Part shown: in pieces, positions 37,690-49,598 of the stretch
Layout of the letters: each line of letters starts with the position of its first letter
Numbering within the stretch: the stretch's first letter is position 1
Assembly: GCA_014529385.2 (NCBI GenBank)
Contig: CM043949.1
Location: forward strand, 111,457,977-111,521,976
Reading direction: 5' to 3'
Length of the DNA stretch: 64,000 nt
From: Adiantum capillus-veneris
Lineage: Eukaryota > Streptophyta > Polypodiopsida > Polypodiales > Pteridaceae
Made by a program: the position numbers and the translations under genes
The notes under the pieces: model-generated
Told to the model about the DNA's origin: nothing
What the model saw: only the letters and a program-made list of their open reading frames with translations
Databases searched by the model: none

Positions 37690-37925
37690 CTGGTCTATTT
37701 GCAGGTTCCAAGGCTTCAATCATCACAACACTGTTGCCCCTAATCACCACCATGCCTATCTCATTTCAACCATTGCCATTCATTTCCACTATTCCGTTAA
37801 GGACCAGATTCATGAACTGGTCATAGCCACGTAGTGCCGACAACCACTCGATTCACATTCAACTTAGTGTTTAGCTTCTTGTCCATAAATTTCTTGAGAT
37901 CCGGAGGTTCTCCTAGCTGGATCAT
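37690..37925 (-). pseudogene. Small nuclear ribonucleoprotein SmG pseudogene, intronless
   Basis: On the minus strand the frame opens MIQLGEPPDLKKFMDKKL, continues KLNVNRVVVGT, shifts frame near 37832 (an apparent 2 nt deletion), and resumes LRGYDQFMNLVLNGIVEMNG, NEIGMVVIRGNSVVMIEALE, with a TGA at 37766-37768. These are the Sm1 and Sm2 motifs of SmG, a core protein of the spliceosomal U snRNP ring. The span of 236 bp equals about 78 codons, the full length of SmG, with no intron, so this may be a processed retrocopy. No poly(A) tail is visible on the expected side. It cannot encode a functional protein. Confidence 0.88.
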
Positions 37926-37985
37926 GGCAAGAAACCTTCGATGTTAGGTTTGCCTCCCAAACTTTAGGTTGTGAAGGGGAAGTGA

Positions 37986-37989
<4 letters not shown>

Positions 37990-38060
<71 letters not shown>

Positions 38061-38067
38061 CCCCCTT
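37990..38067. repeat. (TC)n array followed by a C run
   Basis: About 34 TC units to 38058 followed by about nine C. It abuts the start of the SmG pseudogene at a distance of about 65 bp. Confidence 0.95.
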
Positions 38068-38218
38068 TCTTGCTTTAGCATTTTGACAAAATGATAAATT
38101 GTGTGTGTACCTGGGCGTGGTGTTGGGCCTCTCCTGCCTTCTACTGATTGTCTCTTATGCCTTGTGGGTTGTGGTCACGAGGGCTAGAATTAGATAGGGG
38201 TTGGCGAACTTCATTTCT

Positions 38219-38343
<125 letters not shown>

Positions 38344-38362
38344 GCTATTGCCTTACAGGTAA

Positions 38363-38808
38363 ATGGCAAGAACAAAGGCGACTATGAGAAAGGCAAGCAA
38401 AGGACCGGGTTTGGTTGCTAAAGAAGGAGGAAGATATGCTAGTAAGAACAAGAGACCAGGAAAGCCCATGAAAATCTTGAAAGCGCCAAGGATGAAGAGG
38501 TTATAAAGACACACCAAGCTGTTCAAGGAAATCAAGAAGGCTCAAAAATGTATTGAGCTTCTTGTACCAAAGCTTCCATTCCAAAGACTAGTCGGGTCAA
38601 TATGTGAGGAGGCATGTTTTGGCACCATTAGATGGAAACCTATTGCGCTGCTGGCACTTAAGAGGCAGTAGAAGATTTATTGCTAGAATATTTCAATGAT
38701 ATAAGAATTGTTGCAGCACATGCACATAGGGTAACAATTATGGACAAGGACAGTGAAACCTTGAAAACAGTAAGGTGGAGATATGATAAACTGCTCCAAC
38801 CCAAATAA
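38363..38808 (+). pseudogene. Highly divergent histone H3 / CENH3-like pseudogene
   Basis: From the ATG at 38363 the tail starts MARTKATMRKASKGPG, recalling the H3 start ARTKQTARKSTGG, then diverges and is about five residues longer than the canonical tail. The fold follows: FKEIKKAQKCIELLVPKLPF (alpha-N and alpha-1), QRLVGSICEE, a loop one residue longer than H3 with IRW, then LALK and, after a frameshift near 38663, AVEDLLLEYFNDIRIVAAHA and HRVTIMDKD, aligning with the H3 alpha-2, alpha-3 and RVTIMPKD block. Breaks are a TAA at 38504-38506 and that frameshift. The longer loop 1, Trp after Arg, and AVED in place of AAEA recall CENH3, while LPFQRLV is typical of canonical H3. It is intronless over the region. 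It could be a decayed ordinary H3 retrocopy instead. Confidence 0.75.
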
Positions 38809-39181
38809 AATGAAGGAAATTTTTCTTATTCCTCCATCAAGGCCACATGCAAAGGTGAAGATTGTAGAAGTCACCCATGATGTGAATACCATGGCTAGAG
38901 CTGAGCAAGAAAATCGGCGTGCAGAGGAGCTGGATAAACTGAAAGAGAAGGAAAAAGCAGCAAATGCTATAGAAAAAGAGATTAAAAGCTACCACATTCT
39001 TACACACAAAATCGATGTCAGCAACAACAAAATTGAATCATCTATGGAGGAAGGATTAATAGTAGATATACAGCTAGAAGATGGTATAAGAAGACTTGCA
39101 TTAGATTCTATGGATATCAATATATTGCAGGATCTAGATGCTCAAATCACAGATTCAATTGTCTATATCTTCTTGACGTAA
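38783..39181 (+). CDS. Hypothetical ORF with coiled-coil region
   Basis: A 132-codon open frame beginning just before the end of the H3-like relic, in another frame. Residues about 40-70 are rich in Glu, Lys and Arg with a heptad-like pattern (AEQENRRAEELDKLKEKEKA), so a coiled coil is likely. No family is recognised. It may be an exon of a lost gene rather than an independent gene, since 38360-41900 carries several coherent plus-strand segments. Confidence 0.3.
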   Translation: MINCSNPNKMKEIFLIPPSRPHAKVKIVEVTHDVNTMARAEQENRRAEELDKLKEKEKAANAIEKEIKSYHILTHKIDVSNNKIESSMEEGLIVDIQLEDGIRRLALDSMDINILQDLDAQITDSIVYIFLT

Positions 39182-40525
39182 GATGCTTTCACCAGCTTCA
39201 TCATATTTTTATTCAACCTTGAGGCTAGAGATTAACAACTAAATTGTCTTGTAGTTTAATCAAGAGGTAGCTACGTGCACAAAAAGTCATGCAAAAATTA
39301 TATTTTGGTTTCCCAGATTTTTGTCTTTCTCAGAATGAAAAAAATCCCTATTGGCACATTCTAGAAGTGGCTTGCCCATTGTCCAATGCTGCAAGTAGCA
39401 ACCATAAATTTTCCATATGAGAGCAACCACCACTAGAGCCTGGTTTGCATTGAGCTTGACAAGCCAGTTGTCTGGTGTGGATGGGCTTCCTAAACTCACT
39501 CTTATCTTATTGCAGACATAACAAGAACCATGAACATAATTGTCAATCCATGGGATGAAGGTGGCTCGACTAGTGCATGGAGGCTACAAGAGAGTGTCAA
39601 TCTCTCGGAAAACAACAGACAACTCGCATCTAATTCAAGCTACACTCAAATGACCTAAGTTATTAAAAGCTAGTCGCTAATCAACAGGCAAACCATGATC
39701 CTTACATCTTCAACCATCATCTGAATGCTATAAAACTTTGGACAAGTATATAAGACCAAAGCACACATTCTTATGGTCTCAAATATCACTTTCAATGAGT
39801 GGAAAAAAATGCGATTATTAAAAACACAATGAGATTTCAACCTAGTCGTTTTTGGTCCCAAATGCATCTAAATGCTTAGCAATGATGTCCCGATACCTAG
39901 CCTATACTTACTTTGTGATTTCCTAGCTTAAATTCCTACTTATGATGAAATATAGGCTGCAGATTGACGATGTCAAATGCTACAATTTATCGTGATATGC
40001 TTATGTCAATGCATAGAGCTCTTACATGTGGTTGCAACGCAATAGACGACACTGCAATGTGACAACCAACAAGGGAGATAGAAGCAGGAGAAGGAGAGAG
40101 GAGAGCTCTGTAAGCTCACGCATGGATTTCGCTATGCAAAACTTAATAAAAACTTCACAAAGTTGGCTTTTATACCTTGGCCAAGGTTTCTTTGGTCAAA
40201 AACTAATCATATGCGAGCTCTATCCAAGGATTAATTGATACAATCTAAAAGCTTATAACTCCGGCTCATAAATTACAATATCCACTCGTCAAATAGGAGT
40301 TACAGTATTCCTGATTTATCAAAAGAATAAGTGTTTTTACAGTGAAGCTCCTAAAAAACGCTACATGGGTTAGCTTACTGCTAACATTTGGACTCTAAAC
40401 TCAATTCAAGGAACACATCCAAAATTAAGATTGTGAGTATTGAGAATCAAAAATTGGTTTTATTTTGAATAAAGTATGGAGATCGTTATTGTGTTGGGTT
40501 CATACCAACTTTTCCTACTTGCAGA
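39182..40525. other. Unassigned, no gene recognised
   Basis: A/T-rich sequence. A minus-strand open frame at 39287-39499 has a protein-like look but no recognised motif. Nothing else is seen. Confidence 0.45.
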
Positions 40526-41430
40526 TGCATAAAAAGATTGTTGCACGAATATGGAAGGCTATGCGGAAATCTAGAGCTGTACAAGTCAGAAATTAAGGAA
40601 GTCACAGTGCTTAGATAAACGGATGCCAACTCGTGTGAATGGAGGTGCCTCCTCTATGCTGAGTATATACTGCAGAGCTTCTTTGCACTAAAGCCATTTA
40701 TGTCAAAGGTAGGAATTTTGCACAACATTACTATAATATGGTGATTGTTTTGGACAAAAACGTGTCTCAATTCCTTTTTTTTCCGTTTTGTCTTTTGCAG
40801 AGTGCATTGGAGAAGTACACACTACAATATTTTCACCGATACCGTGCCACCCTAATCAAGCATATGCTTTCAATTTCACATCTTGTGAGCATGGATATAG
40901 AATAGACCCTATTGGATGACCACATTGTAGAGTTAACAATGATTGATGAGGGAAAACAACAAACAGATTTCATAAGGTCAGTTGAGAAAGGATAGGAGCA
41001 AGAGGAGGGAGGAACTTTTGAGAAGAGAAATGTTGTAGATGAAGAGTTTGACAAGGAGAAAATTACATATGAGGGGAAGCCCACACAGGAAAGACCACAC
41101 AGATCGAGGGGTTGAGGAAGAAATAAAGGTTGAGACTCCCTCTGTGCTTGGAGGGTTTTAGAAGGAGTAAGATTATGCAGAGGGAGGGGCTGAGAAAGAA
41201 CACCCTAAACCTCAAGTAGAGCACACCTCTCCCACAATTCCACCTGTTGAGCTTGAAAATCAAGAGTAATTTATGCCTAGCACACAAACAAATCATAGCA
41301 CAGTAGAAGCTAATTCAGGTGCAATAGAGCCCTCAACACTGGAGACACAAGAGTTTCAAATAGCAGAAGAACAAGGGACAGCCGAGAACAAGCTCAAGGA
41401 TGTCAACACTGGACAAGACAACCTCCACGG
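40526..41430 (+). pseudogene. Spliced-looking coding fragments of an unknown gene
   Basis: After a pyrimidine-rich stretch ending in AG at 40525, the frame reads CIKRLLHEYGRLCGNLELYK, SEIKEVTVLR, a TAA, then CEWRCLLYAEYILQSFFALK up to an AAG-GT donor at about 40709. After an acceptor TTTTGCAG ending at 40800, SALEKYTLQYFHRYRATLIK and acidic sequence follow, with stops, to about 41430. The exon-intron pattern implies DNA derived from an intron-containing gene. The family is unknown. Confidence 0.4.
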
Positions 41431-41556
41431 TAGGTAAACCCATTATGGGCCTTTGCTAGACATTGACATGATCGTTTTCGAAATAATCAATGTGTAATAA
41501 TATGAAAGTCAATTGATTGTCTAACTGCTTTTTTTTTTTTAACAAAATGTTTGCAG

Positions 41557-41900
41557 AGACTAATTATTTTGGACATCAATAGATTGTTGTTGTTTCGAGA
41601 GCCGTATGATCCCAACACAAAACTTGTCAACCAGTGCAGCTTCAAGATAGGCACTAGCAGAGCCATTGTGCATCAAGAAACCAAGGAGTTTATACATTTT
41701 CTACTTCCAAGGTTCTGGGTTGCGATATGGTCCTCTGTGCAGCAGAGAAACCTCAATCCCCTTGTAACCATGGTTTGCAACGTAGCGGAAATCAAACATT
41801 CACAGTTTGATTTTTTGTATTCACAGAAGGAGCGTGTTTTCATTGACATCCACTACCACCCTACCAAATCGGATGTATTCCTAGTACCCTTGACTTCCTT
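41557..41900 (+). pseudogene. Fragment resembling plant FCP1-like (HAD) phosphatase domain
   Basis: After an acceptor-like TTTGCAG ending at 41556 the frame reads RLIILDINRLLLFREPYDPN, then ETKEFIHFLLPRFWVAIWSS and VQQRNLNPLV. This follows the layout of the NLI-interacting/FCP1 homology domain: a hydrophobic strand with the nucleophile Asp motif, a KRP-like approach to a helix, and an F.VAIWSS strand. The motif I second acidic residue is Asn here (D-I-N), so catalysis would be doubtful. Only the N-terminal half is recognisable; the rest is replaced or decayed. I would treat this as a gene fragment, with moderate confidence in the family. Confidence 0.5.
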
Positions 41901-42871
41901 GGATTCCATAGATCTGAAGTCTGTCCTGCAACTTGTCGACTTCATTCTTAAGATTTCTTTTCCCTTTAGAACCTCGCTTTCTTTTGTGGAGGTTCTCTTG
42001 ATGAGCGACCACTGCCTTTCTCATCATCTCCCTTCTTGCCCTTTTATCTTCATTATCAGAACTTTCTTCATTGCTATGGGCTTCAGGTGAGCTTTCAGCT
42101 GACCCTTCATTTGACTTATAAATCCCTTTCTTTTTTTATCTTGTGGCTCCTGGAGAGGGTTGAGACTTCTCAGCGATTATCCATATGTTTTGATTTGGGG
42201 TTGGCTAAAAGTTATCGGCCATCCCAATGGCGTGGTATGCAATTCGAGTTAAGACTTCCAGAGCTCCTAAGTATGCGACTTTTGCTTCCTTGTTTGTTCT
42301 CTTGAGTGTTGTAAGCACATATTGAGCATGATCTATGGTATGTCTACCTCATGACTTCAATACTTGAGTGAATGTGGTTGCCACAACATGATTTGGGGTC
42401 GTGTACCTTGGTGGTTTCTTAGCGAGGAAGTGGAAGTGTTGGTGATGTAGACAGGTGCAAATCTCTACTTGCTTTAGCATAAGATTGGAGAAGGTGGCAA
42501 CAACTGTACTCTTTGTGAATGTTCCAGTTGTTTTTCTATCTCTAGTTCTCATCGTCGTACCTTCTGTTCGCAGCTTTAGTGCTTCAGCCACTATATCTTT
42601 GTTGATGACTACCTTGACCTTTTGTCCTTGGTGCTCTGTGATCTGGGTAGATCCATCCTCTTTAATCATGGACAATAGTTCATAAGCCCTTTGGAAATCT
42701 ACTTCACATGGTTCTTGATTAGAAACTGCTTGAAATCCCAACCTCCTGTTGGCTTCTTTTGTAGCTGGCTCAGCTGCTACGTCATAGACTTCCTTCGGTA
42801 GCATTTGCAACTCCACCCGACTTCCATCTTCACTTTTGAATTTGCCGGTGAAGATTGTGGTGTTGTGCTCC
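41900..42871 (-). pseudogene. Unknown minus-strand ORF (3' part), cut by an LTR element
   Basis: On the minus strand a 180-codon frame ends at 42349 (QEHNTTIFTGKFKSEDGSRV; VINKDIVAEALKLRTEG; HHQHFHF; KPPRYTTPN). Downstream, in broken frames, come EVLTRIAYHAIGMADNF and an acidic/basic stretch SNEESSDNEDKRARREMMRK. The style resembles the unassigned ORFs often associated with plant retroelements rather than a known cellular gene. At 42871 it is cut by the pol-less LTR element; the matching upstream part lies at 50400-50660. Confidence 0.5.
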
Positions 42872-43651
42872 TGTTGGATGCATCCAATGTCAGCAGCCAT
42901 TTCACCTTCTCATGGACATTATTTTTCCATTTGCTATGTATATATTCATGGGCTCATGAGTTCCAAGTTGTATCTTTTTATTCACTTCATGTACTTTGGG
43001 CAGCCGGCCATAACTTTTAAAACCCTAGGTGTATAAGTGAATGTAGCTCATGTGAAAGGGGAGATATCATTTTGAGAGAAACCTAGAGTAGAGAAGAAGA
43101 AGGAGGAGGCTATGGAGGTGGAAGTATGGAGCCGCATGTACTCTCTTCACGGACCGATTGTATGCATATAATGAAGATGAGTCTTTTTGACTTTCTCTTG
43201 TTTTTCATTAAGTTGTGTATTAGTGTCTTGATGGTGTAGATTAAGAACTAATCGCTCTCTAATTATTGATTGCCTTGTTTGATTCTAGTAGTGTGTGCAT
43301 GATTAGATTAGTGTGTAGATTAAGGATTTGTGCATGCATTGCTCTAATCATAACTCCATGAGCTTGGATGAGCTTGTGATTAGGATGTGACCATGAGGAT
43401 TAGTAGAGAATACAATCATTAGCAACCTTGATTAGCATAAGGGTTAGCGTGTGTGCATACATTAATCCCCTTCATTAGTTCTCTCTTCTTCCTATTGTAG
43501 ATAATCTCATGTGATTTTCCCACTCAATTCTATCTCATTTCTCTCACACAATCACCCATGTGTGATGTTTCCATGTCCTAGCCGGGTCGCTACCATCCTT
43601 GGATTGATAATTTTGTTGATTCTTTGGAGCTATGCTACGAAGGAGTTAACA
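42872..43651 (+). repeat. 5' LTR of the LARD-like element
   Basis: Starts TGTTGGATGCATCC, containing the palindrome TTGGATGCATCCAA, and ends GGAGTTAACA. It matches 49614-50399 along its whole length. Confidence 0.95.
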
Positions 43652-43671
43652 TTTGGCACCGTTGCCGGGGA
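43652..43671 (+). other. Primer binding site of the LARD-like element
   Basis: TTTGGCACCGTTGCCGGGGA directly follows the LTR. It differs by one base from the TTTGGCGCCGTTGCCGGGGA site common in Athila/Tat-type plant gypsy elements, which is the main evidence for that affinity. Confidence 0.85.
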
Positions 43672-45124
43672 CTGTAGCCTAAGCTAGAGGAAATCTTTTG
43701 AGTATAATCGAGTGTTTAGGTAGAAAACCCCAATGTCTCACTAATTTTTGACTAATCTGCTACTAATTCAAGTGCTCTACATGTGTGTATATCTAATTAG
43801 AGGTTGATTCATCACTCTTTTGATATGAAATTGTAAAAAAATTGACTAAAATTGAATGATTTTTGAGTGTGTAATTAGGGATTTTTCCCTAATTAGGCTC
43901 GCTATTCACATGTGCTTTTTGTGGTACACATAGCTAAACTGTTGATTAGAGTCATGATTATTATTGTTATGTGTTTAATTTCATTGAAAATGATGCTACA
44001 CATGAGATTTTGTGCTCAATTGATTGTAGGTGAAATGCCGTTAAGCGGGTGCTAGTACACACACATGTATGTAGGCGTCAATAGGAGTTGGAAATCGACG
44101 TGTTGTTCATGAAATTGTGAGTTCACTAACCCACTGAATTGCTGATTTGGTTTGCAGGTGTAATTAAAATTTGATTACGCAAAAGATTAGTGCAAACTTA
44201 AGTGCAATTAATATATCCATGTGTAGACAAAGTGTGCACTTTCGAGTGCTAATTATGGCTTAATTGGTGCCAATTAAAGTTGTGAAAGGCAATGACTTGT
44301 TTGATGATGTGATGAAAATGATGGATCAGATTTTTTGATTGCTAAAATTGCACCGTTATATCGTCAAAATTGCGGTAGAAATTGTGTGTGTACACTAATT
44401 ACCGGATTCATGCTTAATTTTGCTAGTTTTTGCACACATAATTGAACTAGTACTTGGTTGGAAATTGATGTTTAGTTGATTGCATTGCAAAGTTGAAAGC
44501 ACAACAATTAAGCGTATGTGCAGAAGTTTGCCTAATCACATCATTAAGCTTGCTAATTTTTGGGTCAAAATTGGGCAAAAAAGAGGCAAAAACGGTCAAT
44601 TTTGCATCGATTTGATTGTCAAATGCATTGGAAATTGATTGGGATTGTAATCTTGATGTTCCAAGTGCTAGAAATCAAATAGAACGAGCTGTATATTTTT
44701 CAAAAAGAATTCAGCTAATTTTTGATAATTATTTTGTTAATTTCTGACACTTTTAGTATTTTTTGTGCTAATTTAGTGCTTAGAATTGTTCAACTTTTAT
44801 CATAAATTGATGAAATTGTAAAAATCTGATGTGAACAATCGATCCAAAACAAAAATTTTGAAACGATGAACTATCGCTAAGTTTCTAGTTGTTTTTAGTA
44901 TTTTATTTATTTGGGTAATTTTACCTTTTCGGGCAAATTCTTTTAACTTTGTTGCATTTGTGCATATTTTCACCCGCCCCGCTTCCATGACCACCGGAGC
45001 CCGCTCAACCTCGCTTGCATCCACGTTTGCACTTACCTTGTTCCGCACTCGCTGCCCCCGTGCACACACTCTCTAACCAGTTTCCACTCCTTGACCTTAT
45101 GTGACCCAACCCCTACACACACAG

Positions 45125-45168
<44 letters not shown>

Positions 45169-46088
45169 CAAACAAAAGCAAAACAAACAAAAGAAGAAAA
45201 GACAAAAGAAGAAAAGACAAGAAACTCAACACACAAAGAAACAAACACACAAAGTCACAAAAAATATACACACACACACATACACACACACACACACAAA
45301 CACACACGTTTTCTCTCTCGCGCAAACAAACAAGAGACAAAAAAATAAAAGTAAATAAAAATAATTAAATAAATTCAAAAACTCAAAAAACCAAATTTTT
45401 CATTTTGTTTGCTTTTCTATGTTTTGTTTCTCTTTAATGCATTGCACATGCATCAAACATCCGTACACGCCCCATTCACACGCATTTAGAGCCCCGAGAG
45501 TCAAATTTCATAAAAAATTGTCCGATTTTGTCGATCTAACCCGTTTTTAGTATATTCAAGCCAGATCACACACACAGATCTTGTTTGACATGGATGTTGA
45601 TTTTGGGCCTACGATTTTCCAGATTACACGTTTTAAAGATGTTTCACGCGCAATATTGCATTTTGGATCGATTTGATCGCAAAGTCTTACGATTTACCAT
45701 ATTTGACCTCGACTTGCGATAGAGATTCGTTTTGGTCTTGATATTTACCAGGTTTAGCTAGTTAGAGCCTGTTCACATGTGAGATTGTGATTTGGATGCT
45801 TTTGGCTATTCTTAGCACACCGACGTGCAATTAGAGCTCGATTTGGTTACTAGACCTACATTTGGCTACGACTTTGACCGAGTGACCGATTTTAGAGCCA
45901 GATTACACAGAGAGATTCCGATTACCATTTGAATAGCCATTCATTGCCAGATTATGCCTTGCACCTAGTGCATTGGTTTATTGCCCCCTAGCACCAGATT
46001 TGACCTAGAATGCTAGACTTTGGCAGTCATGGATCTTTAGGTTCGATCATCTCCATAATTTCCATCCTCACCACTATCTAGGAGACTG
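43672..46088 (+). other. LARD leader region, no gene
   Basis: Long AT-rich leader without coding capacity. (CA)n arrays lie at about 45116-45168 and 45266-45308 with an A-rich AACAAA/AGAAAAGACA segment between them. Open frames across these encode Thr-His or Cys-Val repeats and are artefacts. Confidence 0.7.
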
Positions 46089-47934
46089 ACCTTAGCAGAG
46101 ATCGTAGCAGAGGCTAGGGCAGATATGGAGCATAGGATGCAGAGCCATACTAGTGCACGACCAGAGCTACGAGCCACAGAGACAATTACACCTCAGATTT
46201 TGACTGTCCCTATTATTAGCACACATGCTAGAGAGGTTGTAGGCATGGTACCACCTTCCACATTGCCAGCCATGAGCACACTAGATATTGAGCTTTCCAG
46301 CTCACATGCACCAGATTTACTGATGATTGCTAGATCACCTAGAGCCACCATGCAGGCACGAGCCGAGCCTAGGGTTGACACTCCGAGTATTGAAGACCGA
46401 GATGAGATTGTGCTACATTTTGTAGGCCAGAGAGGAGCTATGCCTTGGTTTCTTGACCATGATGTACATTCCTATAGCAAAGGTACCTTCTTAGACGACA
46501 TAGACCCTTCTACATGACAGATAGCCAGAGTTCAGAGGAGACATTTTGGTACGACTGAGTTCTTTACCGATGAACTCAAGGGCACATACATGTCCCTGCC
46601 GACCAACCCATATGATGCTATTGACAGAGCACATCCTGATGATTGTTAAGATACCCATGTACATCATAGGATAGTGTTGTTATGTAGATTGGAGCACTCA
46701 TTGACTTATGTTGATGATTGTGGACGTAGATATAGATGTGAGCAGACGAGATGGTATATTGAGCCAGCCATGAGCGTTATGGAATATCTTATTGAAGATC
46801 TTCGTGATAGGATTTATAGGGACCCATTGGGTGAGATTTACTGTTTGATGATTGGATTGCCCTGTTCTCCACGCATGGCTAGGATACTAGACAGATACCC
46901 ACCGAGAGTTCACATACGCATCCTATACAGATATCTTGTACCAGGTCACCTCCCAAAGCTTCATCACCTAGACAGATTTTTCCACTGAGCATAGTTGATC
47001 AGCTGCGATCTAGAGTGATTGAGATAAAGAGGACGAATGCTGAGATTGACGATAGGACGATTACACTAGAGGGACCTACCATGGAGCCACCTACATTGCC
47101 AAATCCAGAGGTTGATACTTGTTCTACGAGGGACGTACAATCTAGTGAGATTGCTCCTACACTAGGCACAAGCACTGAGACACTAGAGATTGATAGAGTG
47201 CCAGATTCCATAGCTATTATTGATGATCCCCTTGCATCTATCATAGAGGTAGATGTCCCACCACAGCCTATACATGAGGAGATAGCCGATGCACATGACC
47301 ATGAGAGTGTTGACATTACTACAGAGCCTTTAGAGACCGAGATACCTATAGAGACAGATGCCTGCATAGAGACACCTACTCATGAGCATTCACCACCAGA
47401 TTCATTGATGATTGAGCACACAGACACCCCATTCAAGACACGAACAAATGAGGTATTTAGAGACCATGAGTGTCACCCCCCGAGTGTAGACGTCACACAT
47501 CAGGATCCAGGGACCCTTTGATGAGAGCGACTTCTACCATTGTACTTGAGATACTTCGAGAGGTAGAGCCTACATTAGAGGATGTTCCCACCAAGAGTAG
47601 TCGCACCCATGAGCCATCTAGGACATATCAGGCCTATAGCTTGTCATGGAGAGCTTATGATAGGACTACTAGACATGTTTATGTGCCTCCCATGATGACA
47701 CATGTTAGACCTTTAGCTAGTGACGACATGCCATTTTGGATTGAGATCCACAACACACATGATGGACTATCACATGGTTGGCTCACATCTAGGCAGTCAC
47801 TAGAGGCACAGGGATTCTATAGAGGACATAGACAAAGTTGGGTTCCTAGACCACAGACCATTGCACATCCTCCTAGATCTACTATAGTTTCTTTGACCAC
47901 ACCTATACCACAAAGATCTAGACCGTTTTCATGA
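46089..47934 (+). pseudogene. Unknown protein-coding region of the LARD-like element
   Basis: Open frames at 46125-46517, 46674-46988, 47015-47521 and 47470-47934 run on the plus strand with few interruptions (TGA at 46515, TAA near 46647, TGA at 46986 and shifts). The first part has DEIVLHFVGQRGAMPWFLDH; the second LEHSLTYVDDCGRRYRC and VMEYLIEDLRDRIYRD; the third is rich in Thr, Glu, Pro and Ile and may be disordered; the last has MPFWIEIHNTHDGLSHGWL. None resembles gag, protease or pol, and I do not recognise a family. The YVDD tetrapeptide here lacks any reverse transcriptase context. Confidence 0.5.
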
Positions 47935-49598
47935 CCATTAGAGAGGCCTACTCCACGCCGAAGACATCCACGAGCTAGATATCCACGACCACATATAAGG
48001 AGAGCTCGACATACCTTCCTTGAGATACCACGAACATTAAAAATTTGGCTACCAAAGAGCCTACCACTTATTACACCACAAGGTGCCATGAGCCATTGCT
48101 CACCAGAGATTCCTATTCATCATGCTATTGATTTAGAGCTAGGCAAGAGTCATCTGCTGAGGGATTCTAAGCTACATAGTTATTTGATGCTAGGTGCTAA
48201 AGATTCTACCATCCATATGGAGCTAGGTGCTAGCCAGCCATTGACCATTAGACAGAGAGATAGAAGATTACAACCTTTATTGTTTGGAGAGAGTTCTCTT
48301 GTCCCTCCTAGCTGCACTAGACCATTGACTTGAGCATATTGACTGTGGTGCACTAGCCGTATGCATTTATACTAGAGGTATTTTTTCCTACATTTTTTTT
48401 CTCTCTAGGTATCCAGGTTTGAGACCCTAGTTTAGGATTCTTTCATTTAGTAATAAAACTTTCAATACTATGCTGACACACCTTTCTAGGTGGTAGTGTC
48501 TTGCCTTATGATTTTGCAGCATAGATGGACTTCAACTTCCAGATTGCATGGTTCCGTTGAGCTTCCGAGTTATATGCCAATTTTCATAGCTAGGAGCTGC
48601 ATCATATTTCTCCAGGTGTATCACTTCCTATGCTATATGTTTTTGTACACCTATATTTGCTTATTGTGGCTTTTTATGGTTTGATTGAGTCCATTTTATT
48701 ATTTCTTGTTATCTCCAATAGAGATAAATAAGTTTGTACATGCTTTAGTTAATTAACATAGAGTTTAGTCTTATTGATAAGCATTGAGGTTAGGAGGCTG
48801 TGACTTTAGGTTAACTCATTTACTTGACCTACTAGTCCTAGTTGGTAGAATTATTTAAATGTTTGAGACCTTAGGAGGGTTTTAGGCATAGAGAGGCTTG
48901 CTCACTTCACAACAAAGAGCACTAGTAAGAATACAAAGGATATGGAAGCACAAAAGTGCCACAAGTGTAAAATCTTAAGCTGGAGGAGAAATCCTAGCTG
49001 GATTTTGGTACTTCACTCACATATAGCCTATGGCATTAGAGTCCTAGAGATTCCCAGTGGGGCGCTTTTCCTTGAGAAGCAAAAAAACCTCAGGCATGCA
49101 AAATAAGAACTCACAAAAAATGCTCTTTAACAAAATGTGAAAAAAAATGAAGAAGAAAAGAGAAAGAAAAAGAAAAAGAAAAGACTTCCATTGAGCTTAA
49201 AGTTAAGAACTCAAGCTTTTATTTGGAGTTGTACAGTTAGTTCTCTTATCTCTGCTCATAAACACAAATAGGGAATCTTGTCTATAGATAATTTTTCTAA
49301 CTTATCTAGTACTAGAGTGACTATTTTAACCCTTTGTCATAGCTAACTAATTGATAGACTCACCCATAAGCCCAAAACTCTTGTTTGATTATTTTTAGCA
49401 AGTGCAGTTTATTTGTCTTTTATTGGAAGTTTAACAATTCATAATTCTTTGCACTTAGTCATTCCATGATGTGTTTTACTTTGCCTTATGACTTATTTGC
49501 CACATGATTATGCTTGCTACTTTATTGCCTTTTGTCTTTTGTAGGCATATTCTTCCTGGAGTGTTCATGACAACATATCTTTGTCGAGGACAACAAAG
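47935..49598 (+). other. 3' internal region of the LARD-like element, no gene
   Basis: Untranslated sequence with an A-rich AAGAAAAAGAAAAAG tract near 49150-49185. The segment 48945-49090 has an inverted relative at about 53010-53140. Confidence 0.6.

Noticed and set aside
45033-45358. Cys-Val and Thr-His ORFs around the CA arrays
   Set aside because: Pure microsatellite translation in a retroelement leader.
46674-46988. YVDD tetrapeptide as a reverse transcriptase active site
   Set aside because: No other reverse transcriptase block is present around it; chance occurrence within an unknown protein.
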